Shown: positions 10,230-19,802, numbered from the stretch's first letter. The stretch is DNA of 32,462 bases from an uncultured Clostridia bacterium (GCA_947626865.1 CANQTZ010000007.1:1-32462); one strand, 5' to 3'. Notes: generated by a model from the sequence alone, not told the origin. A program made the numbers and translations.

Positions 10230-11183
10230 ATGAATATTGTTTTTATGGGTACACCAGATTTTGCAAAAAAAAGTTTAGAAGCAATTTTTAAGGCAAATCA
10301 TCATATTGTTGGAGTAGTAACAAATCCAGACAAGCCAAAGGGAAGAGGAATGAAACTACTTCCTTCAGAAGTAAAAGAATTTGCTAAGGAAAATTCGTTA
10401 AATATATATCAACCAAAAGAAGTAAAAGAAAATGAAGAATTTATACAAGAAATAAAAGCTTTAAATCCAGATGTAATATGTGTAGTAGCTTATGGAAAAA
10501 TACTTCCAAAAGAAATTTTAGACATCCCAAAATATGGTTGCATCAATGTCCACGCCTCTTTACTTCCTAAATATCGTGGGGCAGCACCAATTCAATGGGC
10601 AGTTTTAAATGGAGACAAAACAACAGGAGTTACTACAATGTTTATGGATGAAGGAATGGATACAGGAGATATCATTTTAAAAGAAGAAGTAGAAATTGGT
10701 GGAGACGAAACAACAGGAGAATTATGGGAAAGACTAGCTGAAATAGGAGGCAACCTTTTAGTAGAAACTCTAAAACAAATAGAAAAACAAACAGCACCTC
10801 GTCAAAAACAAGGAGAAAATTTTTCGGTAGCACCAATGCTTTCAAAAGAAATGGCTCAAATCGATTGGAAAACAAAAACAGCCCAAGAAATAAAAAATCT
10901 AGTAAGAGGATTGAACCCTATTATGGGTGCTTATACATATATAAATAACAAAAAAATAAAAATCTGGAAAGTTGCAATAGCAACAGAAGAACTTCGCATA
11001 GAAAACATGGATTTCCTAAACAATGGAACTGTGCTAATTGCAAATCCCAAAGATGGACTATATATAAAAACTAAAGAAGGAATTTTAAAAGTCTTAGAAA
11101 TTCAAGGCGAAAATGCAAAAAAAATGCCAATTTCAGAATTCCTAAGAGGAAATCCAATTGAAGAACTATGTGTCATTGGGTAA
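10230..11183 (+). CDS. fmt: Methionyl-tRNA formyltransferase
   Basis: MNIVFMGTPDFA, HASLLPKYRGAAPIQWA; RBS aggagg. Confidence 0.96.
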   Translation: MNIVFMGTPDFAKKSLEAIFKANHHIVGVVTNPDKPKGRGMKLLPSEVKEFAKENSLNIYQPKEVKENEEFIQEIKALNPDVICVVAYGKILPKEILDIPKYGCINVHASLLPKYRGAAPIQWAVLNGDKTTGVTTMFMDEGMDTGDIILKEEVEIGGDETTGELWERLAEIGGNLLVETLKQIEKQTAPRQKQGENFSVAPMLSKEMAQIDWKTKTAQEIKNLVRGLNPIMGAYTYINNKKIKIWKVAIATEELRIENMDFLNNGTVLIANPKDGLYIKTKEGILKVLEIQGENAKKMPISEFLRGNPIEELCVIG

Positions 11184-11275
11184 TGTGCCATTTGGGACAG
11201 GCACAAACGATACATCAATGTGCCATTTGGGACAGGCACAAATGGTACATCAATGTACTTTTTGGGACAGGTTAC
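11184..11275 (+). repeat. About 2.6 copies of a 35-bp hairpin-forming tandem repeat (REP-like)
   Basis: Unit tgtgccatttgggacaggcacaaayggtacatcaa starting at 11184, 11219, 11254; tgtgcc/ggcaca inverted repeat inside each of the first two. Confidence 0.85.
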
Positions 11276-11285
11276 TAATATCAAG

Positions 11286-11542
11286 AATTGCTGGATAATG
11301 GTTTTAGATAAATAAATTTCTTAAAAGCATTGCAATATAAGGTTTTCATTACATTCCTCGGCTCATTGCAAAGCTTAAGAAATTCTAACTCATTTTATGG
11401 CACCCTTTCACAATAGTGAACTATTTCCATAAAATTACGTAGAATTTCTAAAGCTTTTCCAATCACATTCGTCATTTCATTCAAACTCTTATATTTCAAT
11501 GCTTTTTAAGAAAATATATATAAAAACCATTATCCAGCAATT
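11286..11542. mobile_element. MITE-like non-autonomous element, 257 bp, 20-bp perfect terminal inverted repeats
   Basis: aattgctggataatggtttt (11286..11305) vs aaaaccattatccagcaatt (11523..11542); imperfect pairing continues inward (atttcttaaaagcattg / caatgctttttaagaaaat), with nested stems in the core. Confidence 0.8.
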
Positions 11543-11725
11543 TCATTGCATGTCTCGGCTTGTTACGAAATTTACGAAATTCTAATTTATTTTATGGCAT
11601 CCTTTCTAAGTACGTGAACTATTTCCATAAAATTGCATAGAATTTCTAAAATTTCTCCAGTCACATTCGACATTTCATTCAAATTCTTATACTGCAGGGC
11701 GCGCTCACTTGGAAACTATTATCAA
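11542..11725. repeat. Second, diverged direct copy of the element core plus right end
   Basis: 11542..11690 aligns with 11345..11492 almost without gaps; ends ggaaactattatc, as at 2615..2629. Confidence 0.8.
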
Positions 11726-11759
11726 GAAACACTTTTTTTGAATAAATTGAGAAAAACAG

Positions 11760-11788
11760 TTGTAAAAAAACAAAAAAATTGATATACT
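11760..11788 (+). promoter_or_regulatory. Sigma-70-like promoter upstream of the Asp23 operon
   Basis: ttgtaa-N17-tatact. Confidence 0.65.
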
Positions 11789-11844
11789 TATAGAAAATTA
11801 AGTATATCATTTTTGATATATAGATATAAAAAGGAGGAATTAGT

Positions 11845-12321
11845 ATGGAAGAAGAAAACCAAGCAAAAGGTGAACTAGTTGAATTAGAGGAGGAAATAAA
11901 AACAGAAAACGAAGGAATACAAATATCTAATGAAGTAGTAGCCGTAATTAGTGGAGTAGCAGTATCAGAAGTGCCAGGAGTTGCAGGAATGGCAGGAGGA
12001 TTTGCAGGAGGAATAACTGAAGTCTTAAGTGGAAAGAAAAATTTAGCAAAAGGAATAAAAGTAGAAGTAACTCAAACACATGCAAAAATAGATGTTAATA
12101 TTATAGTTGAATATGGTTCAAGAATACCAGACATAGCTTTTGAAATTCAAAATAGAGTAAAAAAAGCTGTAGAAAATATGACAGGTCTAAAAGTAGAAGA
12201 AGTAAATGTTCACGTACAAGGAGTTAATACAGATACTGTTAGAGCAGAAGGAAAACAAGAAGAATTAACAGAGCAACCTCAAAATAATTATGACAATAAC
12301 AATGATAATAACAATCAATAA
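11845..12321 (+). CDS. Asp23/Gls24 family envelope stress response protein
   Basis: IQISNEVVAVISGVAVSEVPGVAGMAGG.., VEVTQTHAKIDVNIIVEYGSRIPDIAFEIQNRVKKAVENMTGLKVEEVNVHVQGV. Confidence 0.93.
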   Translation: MEEENQAKGELVELEEEIKTENEGIQISNEVVAVISGVAVSEVPGVAGMAGGFAGGITEVLSGKKNLAKGIKVEVTQTHAKIDVNIIVEYGSRIPDIAFEIQNRVKKAVENMTGLKVEEVNVHVQGVNTDTVRAEGKQEELTEQPQNNYDNNNDNNNQ

Positions 12322-12350
12322 AACAAATGTAAAAAATAGGAGGAAATGAA

Positions 12351-12902
12351 ATGAAAATTCTAGAAAAAATCACGCTAATTATTTATTCTAACATTATGCT
12401 GATTTTATCAATTATATTATGTTTGTTAATATTTGGGTGGCTAGATATATCAGTTATGGGAGATATTATAACAAAAGTAATAAGAGGCGAAACATCAAGT
12501 ACAGTATTACTTGTAATGAGTGTTATATTTATTTTATTATCAATTAAATGTATCTTTTTCGATTCTACATCAAAAGAGCAAATAAAAGAAAGACAAGGTA
12601 TATTATTAGAAAACGAAAGTGGAAAATTAATGATATCAAAAGAAACAATCGAAAACTTAGTAAATTCAGTTGCTTTAAATTTCCCAAGTGCACAGGAAGT
12701 AGTAACAAGAGTAGAATTAGATAAAGACAATAGTGTAACAGTATTTGTTAATTTAATTGTTAATGCAGATGTAGTTATAAAAGATTTATCAGCTAATTTG
12801 CAAACAAAAATAAAAGAAAAAGTAAAAGTAGCAACTGATTTAGAAGTAAAAGAAGTTAATATAACAGTAAAAAAAGTAGCTCCTAAACAACAAGAAATCT
12901 AA
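12351..12902 (+). CDS. amaP: Alkaline shock response membrane anchor protein AmaP-like
   Basis: Two N-terminal TM segments, Asp23-like C-terminus; position between Asp23 and DUF2273 genes. Confidence 0.8.
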   Translation: MKILEKITLIIYSNIMLILSIILCLLIFGWLDISVMGDIITKVIRGETSSTVLLVMSVIFILLSIKCIFFDSTSKEQIKERQGILLENESGKLMISKETIENLVNSVALNFPSAQEVVTRVELDKDNSVTVFVNLIVNADVVIKDLSANLQTKIKEKVKVATDLEVKEVNITVKKVAPKQQEI

Positions 12903-12930
12903 GAACATAAAAGAAAGGAATGTGATAAAT

Positions 12931-13131
12931 ATGAACATAAAGGAATTTTGGAATAATTACAAAGGGGCGATTATAGGTGTAATAATAGCAATATTGATAA
13001 TAGCAACAGGATTGCATAATCTAATATTAGTGATAGCAGTATTACTATTAGGGGCTTTTATTGGAAATTACATACAACAAAACAAAGAAGAAGTAAAAAC
13101 AAAATTAAAAGGATTTATTGATAAAATGTAA
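12931..13131 (+). CDS. Small integral membrane protein, DUF2273-like
   Basis: FWNNYKGAIIGVIIAILIIATGLHNLILVIAVLLLGAFIGNYIQ; Asp23 locus context; ATG 12931 preferred. Confidence 0.75.
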   Translation: MNIKEFWNNYKGAIIGVIIAILIIATGLHNLILVIAVLLLGAFIGNYIQQNKEEVKTKLKGFIDKM

Positions 13132-13151
13132 TAGCAGAAAGGATTTAAAAC

Positions 13152-13553
13152 ATGAATAGAACTGCAATTAGAGAATGTGCTTTTAAATTACTCTATAGTA
13201 TGGAAATACAAAAACAAGGTAATTTAGAAGAAAATATAGAGCTATATTTAGAAAATAATCAAATTACAGATGAAAATGCGAAACAGTATATTAAAGATGC
13301 AATTTTGGGAATAGAAAAAAATCAAGAACAAATTATATATCAAATTGAAAAAAATCTAAAAAAAGATTGGAAAATAGAAAGAATTTCCAAAATTGATTTA
13401 TCTATTTTAGAACTTGCAATTTATGAATTGAAATACACCAAAGTACCATTTAAAGTAGCAATTAATGAAGCTGTAGAATTAGCCAAAAAATATGGGGAAG
13501 ATACTTCAAAAAATTTCGTAAATGGAATTTTAGCAAGTGTAGTAAAGGAATGA
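13152..13553 (+). CDS. nusB: Transcription antitermination factor NusB
   Basis: [18 protein letters not shown].., [44 protein letters not shown]. Confidence 0.95.
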   Translation: MNRTAIRECAFKLLYSMEIQKQGNLEENIELYLENNQITDENAKQYIKDAILGIEKNQEQIIYQIEKNLKKDWKIERISKIDLSILELAIYELKYTKVPFKVAINEAVELAKKYGEDTSKNFVNGILASVVKE

Positions 13554-13559
13554 TAAAAG

Positions 13560-14753
13560 ATGAAATATGCAGATATGGCAGTTACTGTTTCAGATTTAAA
13601 TCAGTATATAAAAAATAAAATAGCAGATGATGAATATTTAGAAAGCATACTTGTTAAAGGTGAAATTTCAAACTTTAAAAATCATTACACAGGTCATATG
13701 TATTTTACATTAAAAGATGAAAAATCCTTAATAAAATGCATTATGTTTAAATCTTATGCTCAAAAATTAAATTTCATGCCAAAAGATGGAATGAAAGTAT
13801 TTGTTTTTGGTAGTGTCTCTGTATTTGAAAGAGATGGAATTTATCAAATTTATGTAAAAGCAATGGAAGAAGATGGCTTAGGAGATTTGTATAAAAAATA
13901 TCAAGAATTGAAAAATAAACTACAAGCAGAAGGACTATTTAATCAAGAAAACAAAATACCAATTCCTAAAATGCCAAAAGTAATAGGAGTACTAACTTCT
14001 CAAACTGGTTCAGTAATAAGAGATATTATAAATGTAGCGACCAGAAGAAATCCAAATGTTGTAATTCGATTATTGCCAGTACCAGTACAAGGAGAAGGAG
14101 CAGCAGAAAAAATAGTAGAAGGCATTACATATATGAATAAAAACAAACTAGCAGATGTTTTAATTTTAGCAAGAGGAGGAGGTTCATTAGAAGATTTATG
14201 GCCATTTAATGAAGAAATTGTAGCAAGAAGTATTTATCATTCAGAAATTCCAATTATTTCAGCAGTAGGACATGAAACAGACTTTACAATTAGTGACTTT
14301 GTAGCAGACTTAAGAGCACCAACTCCTTCTGCTGCAGCAGAACTTGCAGTACCAGATAGTTATGAAGTAAAGCAGAAAATTCTAAATTATCAAAATAGAT
14401 TGCGAATGGCACTTATGAAAAAAGTTGAAATTATGAGGTTACGATATGAAAAAAGTATGTCTAGTTTTATATTCAAAGAACCAACCAGAAAAATTCAAGA
14501 AAATTATATAAGAATAGACAATCAAATAAAACAATTAGAAAATTTAATTAGAGCCAAGCAAGAAAAAGAAAATACAAGATATAGCAAATTAATAGCAAAA
14601 TTAGATGCCTATAGTCCGTTAAAAACTTTGTCGAGAGGATATAGCATAACAAAAAAAGATGGACATATTATCAAAAGTAAAGAAGAAGTAAAAGAAGGCG
14701 ATATTGTACAAATAATATTTAATGATGGAAATAGGCAAGCACAAATACAATAA
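13560..14753 (+). CDS. xseA: Exodeoxyribonuclease VII large subunit
   Basis: SDLNQYIK, VKGEISNFKNHYTGHMYFTLKDE, GVLTSQTGSVIRDI, ARGGGSLEDLWPFNEE, SAVGHETDFTISDFVADLRAPTPSAAAE. Confidence 0.96.
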   Translation: MKYADMAVTVSDLNQYIKNKIADDEYLESILVKGEISNFKNHYTGHMYFTLKDEKSLIKCIMFKSYAQKLNFMPKDGMKVFVFGSVSVFERDGIYQIYVKAMEEDGLGDLYKKYQELKNKLQAEGLFNQENKIPIPKMPKVIGVLTSQTGSVIRDIINVATRRNPNVVIRLLPVPVQGEGAAEKIVEGITYMNKNKLADVLILARGGGSLEDLWPFNEEIVARSIYHSEIPIISAVGHETDFTISDFVADLRAPTPSAAAELAVPDSYEVKQKILNYQNRLRMALMKKVEIMRLRYEKSMSSFIFKEPTRKIQENYIRIDNQIKQLENLIRAKQEKENTRYSKLIAKLDAYSPLKTLSRGYSITKKDGHIIKSKEEVKEGDIVQIIFNDGNRQAQIQ

Positions 14754-14765
14754 AAGGAGATAGAA

Positions 14766-16097
14766 ATGTCAAAACCAATTGTAGCCATAATAGGAAAGCC
14801 CAATGTAGGAAAATCTACTTTTTTCAATTATTTAGCAGGTAGTAGAATAGCTATTGTGCAAGATACACCAGGTGTCACAAGAGATAGAATATATACAGAA
14901 ACAAATTGGAGAGGAAGAAATTTTACTTTAATTGATACAGGTGGAATTGAACCTACTTCTAATGATATTATTTTATCTCAAATGAGAGAACAAGCAAACT
15001 TGGCAATTACTATGGCAGATGTCATCTTATTTTTAACAGATGTAAAACAAGGTGTAACATCTGCAGACAAGGAAATTGCACTCATGTTAAAAAAATCTGG
15101 AAAGCCAATTGTATTAGTATGCAATAAAGCAGATAATTTTGAAAAAGATAGACAAGAAATTTATGAATTTTATAATTTGGGAATAGGCGATCCATATCCA
15201 ATTTCTGCAAGCAATGCACTAGGAATTGGTGATGTACTAGATAAAATATATGAAAGCTTTCCACCAAAATCAGAAAATGAAGAAGAAGAAAATCAAATAA
15301 AAGTAGCAGTTATAGGAAAACCAAATGTAGGCAAATCATCATTAATAAACAAAATATTAGGAGAAAACAGAGCAATTGTAAGCGACATAGCTGGAACTAC
15401 ACGAGATGCCATCGATACAGAATTTGAAAACGAAAGCGGAAAATATACATTTATTGATACAGCTGGTATAAGACGAAAAAGCAAAGTGAAAGAATCAATT
15501 GAAAAATTTAGTATCATGCGAACACTTTTAGCAATTGAAAGAGCAGATGTATGTTTGATGTTAGTAGATGCAACAGAAGGCGTAACAGAACAAGATGCAA
15601 AAATTGCTGGAGAAGCACATGAAGCCGGAAAAGGAGTTATTATAGTAGTAAATAAATGGGATGCAGTAGAAAAACAAACAGGTACATTAGAAAATTACAA
15701 AAAAGAAGTATATGAAAAATTAAAATATTTATCTTATGCACCAATTTTATTTATATCTGCTAAAACAGGTCAAAGAGTAAACAAATTATTTGATTTAATA
15801 AATCAAGTAGCACAACAAAATAGCATGAGAGTTTCCACATCACTTTTAAATCAAGTAATAAATGAAGCAATTGCAATTGTACAACCTCCAACAGACAAAG
15901 GAAAGAGGTTAAAAATATATTATGGTACACAAGCAACAACAAAACCTCCAACATTTGTTATATTTGTAAACAATAAAGAATTATTCCATTTTTCTTATGA
16001 AAGATATTTAGTTAATCAATTTAGAAAAGAATTTGGATTAGTTGGAACTCCTGTAAGAATTATGGTAAGAGAAAAAAATGATAAAGATGATAAATAA
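14766..16097 (+). CDS. der: Ribosome biogenesis GTPase Der
   Basis: Tandem GTPase domains, GKPNVGKST and GKPNVGKSS, C-terminal KH-like domain. Confidence 0.97.
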   Translation: MSKPIVAIIGKPNVGKSTFFNYLAGSRIAIVQDTPGVTRDRIYTETNWRGRNFTLIDTGGIEPTSNDIILSQMREQANLAITMADVILFLTDVKQGVTSADKEIALMLKKSGKPIVLVCNKADNFEKDRQEIYEFYNLGIGDPYPISASNALGIGDVLDKIYESFPPKSENEEEENQIKVAVIGKPNVGKSSLINKILGENRAIVSDIAGTTRDAIDTEFENESGKYTFIDTAGIRRKSKVKESIEKFSIMRTLLAIERADVCLMLVDATEGVTEQDAKIAGEAHEAGKGVIIVVNKWDAVEKQTGTLENYKKEVYEKLKYLSYAPILFISAKTGQRVNKLFDLINQVAQQNSMRVSTSLLNQVINEAIAIVQPPTDKGKRLKIYYGTQATTKPPTFVIFVNNKELFHFSYERYLVNQFRKEFGLVGTPVRIMVREKNDKDDK

Positions 16098-16117
16098 AAA
16101 GCAAAGGAGAAGAAAAA

Positions 16118-16762
16118 ATGGTAGTATATGTAGTTATGGCAATTATTGCTTATGCAATAGGCAGTATAAATTTTTCTGTTATTTTAAGTGAAAAATTAGC
16201 TGGGTTTGATATTCGTCAAAAAGGAAGTGGAAATGCTGGAACAACAAATGTATTGCGTATTTTAGGAAAAAAAGTAGCACTTATTACATTAATTTGTGAT
16301 ATATTAAAAGGTGTAATATCAATTTTAATAGCAATAATACTGGGGAATATAGCAAACGGAAGCGATAAAGAACTATTACTTCAAATTGCTGGTATTGCAG
16401 TAGTATTAGGTCATACTTTTCCAATATTCTTCCAATTCAAAGGGGGAAAAGGAGTAGCAACATCATTAGGAATTCTTTTAATGAGTAACTGGAAAATTGG
16501 ACTTATTTGTTTGGTATTTGGATTAGTATTAATTGCTTTAACAAGAATGGTATCTTTAGGGTCTTGCGGTGCAGCTGTTTTATTCCCAGTTTTAACATTA
16601 TTTATTAATGATAGTTATACTGTTTTAACAGGAAATAAGCAAGGAAGCACATATTTTGTATATAGCATAATTTTGGCAATTATAGTTTTATATAATCACA
16701 GAAATAATATAAAAAGATTATTAGATGGAACAGAAAACAAATTAAGTTTTAAAAATAAATAA
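16118..16762 (+). CDS. plsY: Glycerol-3-phosphate acyltransferase PlsY
   Basis: GSINFSVILS, KGSGNAGTTNVLRILGKK, GHTFPIFFQFKGGKGVATS. Confidence 0.95.
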   Translation: MVVYVVMAIIAYAIGSINFSVILSEKLAGFDIRQKGSGNAGTTNVLRILGKKVALITLICDILKGVISILIAIILGNIANGSDKELLLQIAGIAVVLGHTFPIFFQFKGGKGVATSLGILLMSNWKIGLICLVFGLVLIALTRMVSLGSCGAAVLFPVLTLFINDSYTVLTGNKQGSTYFVYSIILAIIVLYNHRNNIKRLLDGTENKLSFKNK

Positions 16763-16779
16763 AAATGGAGGAAAAACTA

Positions 16780-17367
16780 ATGAAAAGAGTAATAACATTT
16801 TCGATATTAATAATATTAACGCTTATGGTAGGAAATGTTTATGCCATAGATACATTTGATTTTCAATTTCAAGTAAGCAATAATAAGGAAAATGAAGATT
16901 TTGATTTATATATACTTTTGCCAGAAAAATATGTTATATATGCAATAAATCAATCAAATTTAGAAATAAACTACGAGGGAGTAGAAACTTTAAAGCAGTA
17001 TTCTATTCCAGGAATTGATATAGAGAAAGATAATATACAAGACGAAATATATGAAGAAAAAGGTGTAAAATATATTCAGATATTGCTTGAGAAAAATTCT
17101 AAAGATATATATGAATTTAGCATATTAGAAAATTATCCAAATATGGATATGAAATATAGAATAAAAAATAGCGATAAAGATTATATTATGCATATTGATA
17201 ATTTTAAAGTTAAAGATGGAAAATGCGAAATAGAATATAATTATGAAAAAGACGAAATAAAACAACCAGATAAACTAGTAATACCACCGGGAGTCATTGT
17301 ATTAATGATATTATTAGCAGTTATAGTTATTGTTGGTGGAATTTCATATGTTAAACAAAAAAATTAA
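16780..17367 (+). CDS. Secreted/membrane-anchored hypothetical protein
   Basis: Signal peptide MKRVITFSILIILTLMVGNVYA, C-terminal TM; ATG 16780 follows RBS ggagg. Confidence 0.7.
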   Translation: MKRVITFSILIILTLMVGNVYAIDTFDFQFQVSNNKENEDFDLYILLPEKYVIYAINQSNLEINYEGVETLKQYSIPGIDIEKDNIQDEIYEEKGVKYIQILLEKNSKDIYEFSILENYPNMDMKYRIKNSDKDYIMHIDNFKVKDGKCEIEYNYEKDEIKQPDKLVIPPGVIVLMILLAVIVIVGGISYVKQKN

Positions 17368-17402
17368 ATATTAAGTTATGATAGGAAAGAAAGTGAAAAA
17401 CA

Positions 17403-18386
17403 ATGTGTAAAATAGCAATTATTGGAAGTGGGAGTTGGGGAGTAGCCTTAGCAACACACCTAGCTAAATGCGGAAATGAAATAAAAATATGGTCTTTTAG
17501 CGAAGAAGAGAAGAAATTAATAAACGAAGAAAGAAAGTGTGAGTTTTTACCAGGATTAATAATCCATGAAAATATTTCTTGCTCTGAAAATTTTGAAGAA
17601 GTAATAAAAGATGCAAAATTTATTCTGCATGTAACACCATCAAAATTTACAAGGGATGTATTTAAACAATATAAGCAATATGTTGGAAATATACCAGTTA
17701 TTGTATGTTCAAAAGGATTTGAAAAAGAAACTTTAAAAACATTGGACGAAGTTATATTAGAAGAATTACCAACAGCAAAAATTGGAGTATTATCTGGTCC
17801 TAGCCATGCAGAAGAAGTATCAATTGCAATTCCAACAGCTATGGTAGTAGCATCTAAAGAAGAGAAAATTTTAAAACTAATTCAAGAAACTTTTATATGT
17901 GAAAATATGAGGATTTATACTTCAAGAGATGTAAAAGGTGTAGAATTAGGAGGAGCTTTAAAAAATATTATTGCATTTTGTGCAGGAGTATCAGCAGGAA
18001 TTGGATTAAAAGATAATACATTTGCAGCATTAATTACAAGAGGTTTAGGAGAATTGGCAAGATTAGGTTGTGCAATAGGAGGAGAAAAGGAAACTTTTTA
18101 TGGACTAAGTGGACTAGGAGATTTAATTGTTACATGTTTAAGTGAACATAGCAGAAATAGAAGAGCTGGGATATTAATTGGTCAAGGAAAAACACTAGAA
18201 GAAACTAAAAAAGAAGTGGGAATGGTAATAGAAAGTATAGACAATATAGAGGTTGCTTATGAATTAGGAAAGTTGCATAGAATTGAAATACCAATAATTG
18301 AAACAGTATATGATGTTTTATTTAATGGATTAAATCCTAATGAAGCTGTAAAAAAATTGATGACACGAGATAAAAAATGTGAATAA
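17403..18386 (+). CDS. gpsA: NAD(P)H-dependent glycerol-3-phosphate dehydrogenase
   Basis: IIGSGSWGVALATHLA, VLSGPSHAEEVS, GLSGLGDLIVTCLSEHSRNR. Confidence 0.96.
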   Translation: MCKIAIIGSGSWGVALATHLAKCGNEIKIWSFSEEEKKLINEERKCEFLPGLIIHENISCSENFEEVIKDAKFILHVTPSKFTRDVFKQYKQYVGNIPVIVCSKGFEKETLKTLDEVILEELPTAKIGVLSGPSHAEEVSIAIPTAMVVASKEEKILKLIQETFICENMRIYTSRDVKGVELGGALKNIIAFCAGVSAGIGLKDNTFAALITRGLGELARLGCAIGGEKETFYGLSGLGDLIVTCLSEHSRNRRAGILIGQGKTLEETKKEVGMVIESIDNIEVAYELGKLHRIEIPIIETVYDVLFNGLNPNEAVKKLMTRDKKCE

Positions 18387-18429
18387 TTACAAGAAAAAAA
18401 TCTAATAATAAAAAAGAGGAGAGATTAAA

Positions 18430-19071
18430 ATGGAATTTTTTGATAAATTAGGAAAAAAAGCATCAGAGGCGTATAAGGTAACAGCAGATAAAACTGGTAA
18501 AATAGCAAAAGAAACTAAAATAAAATTTAAAATTGGAGATTTAAAATCAAAAATTAGTGAACTTTATGAAGAAATCGGAAAAAAAGTATATGAGAAACAT
18601 GTAAGAGAAGAAGACATAAATATCAAAGAAGATTTAGAAGAACAATGTACAAAAATAGATGTTCTAAGTGACGAAATAGAAGAATTATTAAAACAATCAT
18701 TAGAATTGCGAGATAGAAAGCAATGTCCTAATTGTTATACAGAATTAGATAAGGATGAAAAATTTTGCCATAACTGCGGTAAAAAACAAGACGATGAACC
18801 AGCTCAAGAAGTAGAAATATTAGAAGATTTAGAAAATGCTGAAGTAAGAGAAGAAAAACAAGATGAAAAGGAAATTGTAAAAGAAAATTTAGAATATGAT
18901 TTAGAAAATAAACAAACAGAAAATGAACAACCAAATGAAAGCAACAATCAAGAAAATGTAGAACAAGAAAATATAGAGCAAGAAAATTCAGAAGAAGAAA
19001 AAAATAACATAGAAAAAACAGTTGAAATAGAATCAAATGTAGATTTTGAAAAACAAGACAATAACACTTAA
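18430..19071 (+). CDS. Zinc-ribbon protein with acidic C-terminal tail
   Basis: CPNCYTELDKDEKFCHNCGKK; Q/N/E-rich tail. Confidence 0.75.
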   Translation: MEFFDKLGKKASEAYKVTADKTGKIAKETKIKFKIGDLKSKISELYEEIGKKVYEKHVREEDINIKEDLEEQCTKIDVLSDEIEELLKQSLELRDRKQCPNCYTELDKDEKFCHNCGKKQDDEPAQEVEILEDLENAEVREEKQDEKEIVKENLEYDLENKQTENEQPNESNNQENVEQENIEQENSEEEKNNIEKTVEIESNVDFEKQDNNT

Positions 19072-19083
19072 AATGGAGGAAGC

Positions 19084-19524
19084 ATGAAGATTGTAGTACA
19101 AAGAGTAAAAAATGCACAAGTAGAAGTAGAAGGAAAAGTAGTCGGAAAAATCAATAAAGGTTTTTTAGTATTATTAGGAGTAACACATACAGATACTAAA
19201 ACACAAGCAGACTATCTAATAAAAAAATTATGCAATTTACGAGTTTTTTCAGATGAAAATGACAAAATGAATTTAGGATTAAAAGATATAAATGGCGAGT
19301 TGCTAATTGTTTCACAATTTACATTATATGCTGACTGTACACAAGGCAACAGACCTTCTTTTATCCAAGCTGCAAAACCGGAACAAGCAGAAGAATTATA
19401 CGAATATTTTTGTTTACAATGCAAACAAAATGGTATTTCAGTACAAAAAGGTATATTTGGTGCTAATATGCAAGTTAGCCTTTTAAATGATGGACCTGTA
19501 ACAATTGTAATTGAAAAAAACTAA
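19084..19524 (+). CDS. dtd: D-aminoacyl-tRNA deacylase
   Basis: MKIVVQRVKNAQVEVEGKVVGKI, LLIVSQFTLYADCTQGNRPSF, VSLLNDGPVTI. Confidence 0.95.
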   Translation: MKIVVQRVKNAQVEVEGKVVGKINKGFLVLLGVTHTDTKTQADYLIKKLCNLRVFSDENDKMNLGLKDINGELLIVSQFTLYADCTQGNRPSFIQAAKPEQAEELYEYFCLQCKQNGISVQKGIFGANMQVSLLNDGPVTIVIEKN

Positions 19525-19802
19525 TAAGGGAATCTTTCATACAGATATTTGATAATACTATCTGCATTTTTAGAAGTAATACGTATAAAAACATCTTTAT
19601 CCAAACAAATCCACATATTTAAATGATACTTTTCACAGTTATCTACAAATGCACCAATAATTTCTGCCAATTCAATAGGATTGGCATATTCTTTTTTCCA
19701 ATTTAATTTATTATTCAAATCAAAAGTAGAATTGTAAAAATTACTTAAAAATCTATTTAATTCGCTACTAGTTTCACTATATAAATTAACACTTGCTAAC
19801 AT
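19521..19802 (-). CDS. Small hypothetical protein, antisense to the neighbouring genes
   Basis: ORF MLASVNLYSETSSELNRFLSNFYN.. with aaggag RBS upstream of ATG on the minus strand. Confidence 0.6.
   Translation of the reverse strand: MLASVNLYSETSSELNRFLSNFYNSTFDLNNKLNWKKEYANPIELAEIIGAFVDNCEKYHLNMWICLDKDVFIRITSKNADSIIKYLYERFPY

Noticed and set aside
11184-11275. Possible CRISPR array
   Set aside because: Contiguous 35-bp units without unique spacers, only ~2.6 copies, no cas genes.
11102-11284. 60-aa minus-strand ORF
   Set aside because: Translation of the hairpin repeats and fmt antisense.
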